A stretch of DNA of 64,000 nt, from contig NZ_FOOF01000004.1 of NCBI RefSeq assembly GCF_900113115.1, forward strand, positions 248,001-312,000, in the 5' to 3' direction. Under the pieces are notes generated by a model that was given only the letters and a program-made list of their open reading frames with translations, was not told the origin of the DNA and made no database searches. The stretch is from Duganella sp. CF458. Lineage in GTDB: Bacteria; Pseudomonadota; Gammaproteobacteria; Burkholderiales; Burkholderiaceae_D. The position numbers and the translations under genes are program-made. Shown here piece after piece: positions 61,337-64,000 of this stretch (position 1 is the first letter of the stretch; each line of letters begins with the position of its first letter).

Positions 61337-61712
61337 ACTCAAACAGATGCTGCTGGTGGAACCGGAGAACATCCTGCGCCGCACCGCGGCCCTGACGGCG
61401 CGCTCGATGGGGCTGGCCGAGGTGCAGGAAGCGTCCAGCGCCGCCGCGGCGCGCCAGATGCTGGCCCAGCACCCTTTCCATGGCGCCCTGATTTCCATCG
61501 ATGCCGGCGATGCCTTTGATTTATCCCTGCTGGACCTGGTGCGCCAGGGGCACAGCGCCAGCCGCCCGCGCATTCCGCTGGCCGTGCTGGCATCGCGCTG
61601 CGACGACACACTGCTGGCCGCCCTGCGCGAGCGCGGCATCAACCGCATCGTGCTGAAACCGTTCCGCGCCCGCGCCCTGCTGGACGCCTTCGCCGCGCTG
61701 TCGGGCACCTAG
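61329..61712 (+). CDS. Receiver-like protein with degenerate acidic pocket
   Basis: A 127-residue protein with the receiver fold: MLLVEPENILRRTAALTARS at the start, ALISIDAGDAFD where the acceptor Asp belongs, and IVLKPFRARAL with the conserved Lys. The usual DD pair at the end of the first strand is replaced by EP, so metal binding and phosphorylation may be altered or lost. It overlaps the GAF gene by 8 bp and the end of the convergent EAL gene by 4 bp. It may act as a non-phosphorylated binding partner. Confidence 0.7.
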   Translation: MPELKQMLLVEPENILRRTAALTARSMGLAEVQEASSAAAARQMLAQHPFHGALISIDAGDAFDLSLLDLVRQGHSASRPRIPLAVLASRCDDTLLAALRERGINRIVLKPFRARALLDAFAALSGT

Positions 61713-64000
61713 GTTCCGGTCGGGGCATTGCCGTCGCCGCCATGCATCATCGCATGGTAGCGGAAGGCTTCGCGGATATTGTCGCGCAACGCCTGGTCAT
61801 CCCAGGGCTTGGTGTAAAAACGGTAGATCTCGCCGCGGTTGATCGCGCTCAACACCGATTCCAGTTCTGCGTAGCCGGACAGGATGATGCGCACCGTGCC
61901 CGGGTACAGCTTGCGCACCCGGCTCAGGAACTCGGTGCCGTTCATGTCCGGCATGCGCTGGTCGCTCACCACCACCTGCACCTCGTGGGTGGCCAGCATG
62001 GAAAACGCTTCCTGCGCATTGTGCGCCGCCAGGATCTGGTAGCCGTCGCGGCGCAGCAGGCGCATCAGCGACGACAGCACGTTCGGTTCGTCATCGAGCA
62101 GCAGCAAGGTGCCTTTGCGCTGTTGCCCCGGGTGCAGCGCCGGTTGGCGCGAGCGCTCCTCTTTCAGCAAGGCGGCGAAAGCTTCCGGCATGATCGGCCG
62201 GCTGAGGTGGTAACCCTGGGCCTCGTCGCAGTTGTAGCGCCGCAGGTAGGCCAGCTGCCCTTCCGATTCCACGCCTTCGGCGATGATGCGGAAGTCCAGG
62301 CTGTGGCCCAGCGAAATCACCGAACGCACGATGGCGGCAACCGTGGGATCGCCCAGCATGTCGCGCACGAAGGATTGGTCGATTTTCAGGTAATCGATGG
62401 GGAACAGCTTGAGGTAGGCCAGGCTGGAATAGCCGGTGCCGAAATCGTCGATCGAGATGCCCACCCCGACTTTCTTCAGGCGCTGCACCGTGACCACCGC
62501 CTCGTCGGCATTCTGCATCATCATGCTCTCGGTCAGTTCCAGTTCGAGGTACTGCGCCTGCAGGCCGGTGCTGCGCAGCGCTTCCACCACCTCGTCGGCC
62601 AGGTTCTTGTCGCGGAACTGGCGCGCCGAGACATTGACCGCCACCCGCAGCGGCCGCATGCCGGCGTCCTGCCAGGCCTTGTTCTGGGCGCAGGCAGTGT
62701 GGATCACCCAGCGCCCCAGCGCCACGATCAGGCCTGTTTCCTCCGCCACGCCAATGAAGCGGCCCGGCGGAATCAGGCCCATGGTCGGATGGCGCCAGCG
62801 CAGCAAGGCCTCGACGCCGGAGATCTCGCCGCTGGCCACGTTCATCTTCGGCTGGTACACCAGGAACATCTCGCCGCGCGCCAGGGCGCCGCGCAACTCA
62901 TTTTCGATGGCGGCGCGCTCCACGATGCGGGCATGCATGGCGGGCTCGTAGAACTGCACCTGGTTGCGGCCGCTCTCCTTGGCGCGGTACATCGCGATAT
63001 CGGCATAGCGCATCAGCAGCTGCGGCTCGGTACTGTCGGCCGGATACAGCGAAACGCCCATGCTGCAGGTGACCATATGCTCCTGCCCCGCCAACTGCAT
63101 CGGCGCCGACACGCTGGCGATGATCTTGCTCAGCATGGCTTGCGACGGCGTCGCATCGAGGCCATCCAGCAACACCAGCACGAACTCGTCGCCGCCCATG
63201 CGCGCCACGGTGTCGGTGTCGCGCACGCTGGCACGCAAACGGCCCGCCACGGTGCGCAGCAACTCATCGCCGGCCTCGTGGCCCAGGTTGTCGTTGACCA
63301 GCTTGAAATTATCCAGGTCAAGGAAGGCCACCCACACCGTGTGGCCGTAGCGCTGCGCATAACTGATCGCCTGCGCCAGGCGGTCGCCGCACAGGTTGCG
63401 GTTGGGCAGGCCGGTCAGCGCGTCATGATTGGCCTGGTGTTCGAGCTGCGCCTGGTAATCCATGGTGGCCGTCATGTCGGTCAGCACGCAGACCCGGTGC
63501 GTGTGCTGCCCCTCGCTGCCGCCAACCGGCGCGACATGGAGCTGGGCCCACCAGTTGCGGCCGTCGCGATGGCGCCCGCGCAGCATGAGCTGCACGTCGC
63601 TTTGTCCATGCACCGCTTCATGCAGGGCGGTGCGGGCGGCGGCATCGTCGTCGCTGGCCAGTAACTGTTCCAGGCTGCGGCCGGCCAGCTCGGCGGCCGC
63701 GTGGCCGGTCAGCTCGGCCAGCGCGCGGTTGGCATAGTCGATCGCATCGCTGCCTTCCCGGATGGCGGTGATGGCGATGGCGTTGACGCTCGACTCCAGC
63801 GCGCGGTTACGCAGCTGCAGCATCAGTTCCACCTGCTTGCGCTCGGATACATCCTCGATGGTGCCAAGCAGGCCGATGGTCTTGCCGGCCTGGTCGTGCA
63901 GCGGCAGCTTGTTGATCAGGAACCAATGCACGCTGCCGTCGGCGAACAGCAGGTGGTCTTCCCGGTTCAGGTGCGGCACCCCGCTGCGCATAATCTTCGC
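61709..64000 (-). CDS. PAS-GGDEF-EAL-receiver protein (c-di-GMP turnover), N-terminus beyond window
   Basis: At least 763 residues remain in the window, with the frame open to its edge. Order: PAC end of one PAS domain (LGTIEDVSERKQ), a second PAS (residues 60-165), GGDEF (DALTGLPNRNLCGD, RMGGDEFVLVLLDG), EAL (GVEALLRWRHPTMGLIPPGRFI, ELTESMMMQN, DDFGTGYSSLAYLKLFPIDYLKIDQSFV) and a C-terminal receiver (LLLDDEPNVLSSL, VVVSDQRMPDMNG, TKPWDD). Both catalytic motifs look intact. A C-terminal receiver of this RpfG-like type is unusual for a GGDEF-EAL protein. Confidence 0.92.
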   Translation of the reverse strand, partial: AKIMRSGVPHLNREDHLLFADGSVHWFLINKLPLHDQAGKTIGLLGTIEDVSERKQVELMLQLRNRALESSVNAIAITAIREGSDAIDYANRALAELTGHAAAELAGRSLEQLLASDDDAAARTALHEAVHGQSDVQLMLRGRHRDGRNWWAQLHVAPVGGSEGQHTHRVCVLTDMTATMDYQAQLEHQANHDALTGLPNRNLCGDRLAQAISYAQRYGHTVWVAFLDLDNFKLVNDNLGHEAGDELLRTVAGRLRASVRDTDTVARMGGDEFVLVLLDGLDATPSQAMLSKIIASVSAPMQLAGQEHMVTCSMGVSLYPADSTEPQLLMRYADIAMYRAKESGRNQVQFYEPAMHARIVERAAIENELRGALARGEMFLVYQPKMNVASGEISGVEALLRWRHPTMGLIPPGRFIGVAEETGLIVALGRWVIHTACAQNKAWQDAGMRPLRVAVNVSARQFRDKNLADEVVEALRSTGLQAQYLELELTESMMMQNADEAVVTVQRLKKVGVGISIDDFGTGYSSLAYLKLFPIDYLKIDQSFVRDMLGDPTVAAIVRSVISLGHSLDFRIIAEGVESEGQLAYLRRYNCDEAQGYHLSRPIMPEAFAALLKEERSRQPALHPGQQRKGTLLLLDDEPNVLSSLMRLLRRDGYQILAAHNAQEAFSMLATHEVQVVVSDQRMPDMNGTEFLSRVRKLYPGTVRIILSGYAELESVLSAINRGEIYRFYTKPWDDQALRDNIREAFRYHAMMHGGDGNAPTGT

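Overview
This 64 kb window is dense, high-GC chromosomal DNA. It looks like a betaproteobacterium of the Burkholderiales, most likely Oxalobacteraceae (Massilia/Duganella/Janthinobacterium-like). This is inferred from the gene families, the many 4-bp ATGA/GTGA gene overlaps, Liv transport genes in K-G-F-H-M order, a biotin-independent malonate decarboxylase locus, a soluble NAD-type formate dehydrogenase and 36-bp GTGTCCC palindromic repeats. I saw no rRNA, CRISPR array, insertion sequence or prophage. One tRNA (Gly-GCC) is present.

Layout. 1-3.9 kb: branched-chain amino-acid-type ABC transporter (livK end, G, F, H, M). 3.8-6.0 kb: minus-strand set of a periplasmic solute-binding protein and two glutathione S-transferases. 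6.0-6.4 kb: gene-free stretch with three minus-oriented intrinsic terminators and hairpins carrying C-rich loops (candidate small RNAs). 6.4-11.1 kb: YceI-type lipoprotein, LysE exporter, hybrid histidine kinase, HD phosphohydrolase and an orphan receiver protein bracketed by two copies of a roughly 135-bp element with three DnaA-box-like sites. 11.4-18.7 kb: small hypothetical gene, GTGTCCC repeats, secreted amidohydrolase, YceI protein, serine acetyltransferase, Bcr/CflA efflux, and an MFS transporter with a cysteine-rich HTH regulator.

18.7-28.5 kb: malonate catabolic island. A GntR/FCD regulator diverges from a TRAP transporter (dctPQM) that runs through 4-bp overlaps and close spacing into mdcACDEGBH. 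28.5-37.4 kb: thioredoxin 2, an alpha/beta hydrolase, then a minus-strand operon of a fused NuoE-NuoF-type subunit, the catalytic FDH subunit, FdhD and a tungstate-type ABC transporter (TupBCA). A GTGTCCC repeat sits inside this operon and encodes the last 40 or so residues of FdhD. 37.5-49 kb: mixed housekeeping and hypothetical genes, including a lone flagellar-rod-like protein, YbdK, a CPA-type antiporter, S-formylglutathione hydrolase, CheV and tRNA-Gly.

49-64 kb: second Na+/H+ antiporter overlapping a LytS/LytTR two-component pair, a metallophosphoesterase converging on a large sigma-like protein with a strong internal start, an acyltransferase, a GAF-GGDEF cyclase, dienelactone hydrolase, penicillin-acylase-family enzyme, a GAF protein with a degenerate receiver, and a PAS-GGDEF-EAL-receiver protein leaving the window.

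The genes suggest a versatile heterotroph that imports amino acids and dicarboxylates, decarboxylates malonate, and oxidises formaldehyde-derived formate (FghA plus W/Mo formate dehydrogenase). The most unusual signals are the minus-strand RNA cluster at 6.0-6.3 kb, the duplicated DnaA-box elements at 10.2 and 11.2 kb, the repeat-derived FdhD tail, and the sigma-like protein at 53.5-55.1 kb. All functional calls are by recognition of motifs and family resemblance; no database search was possible.
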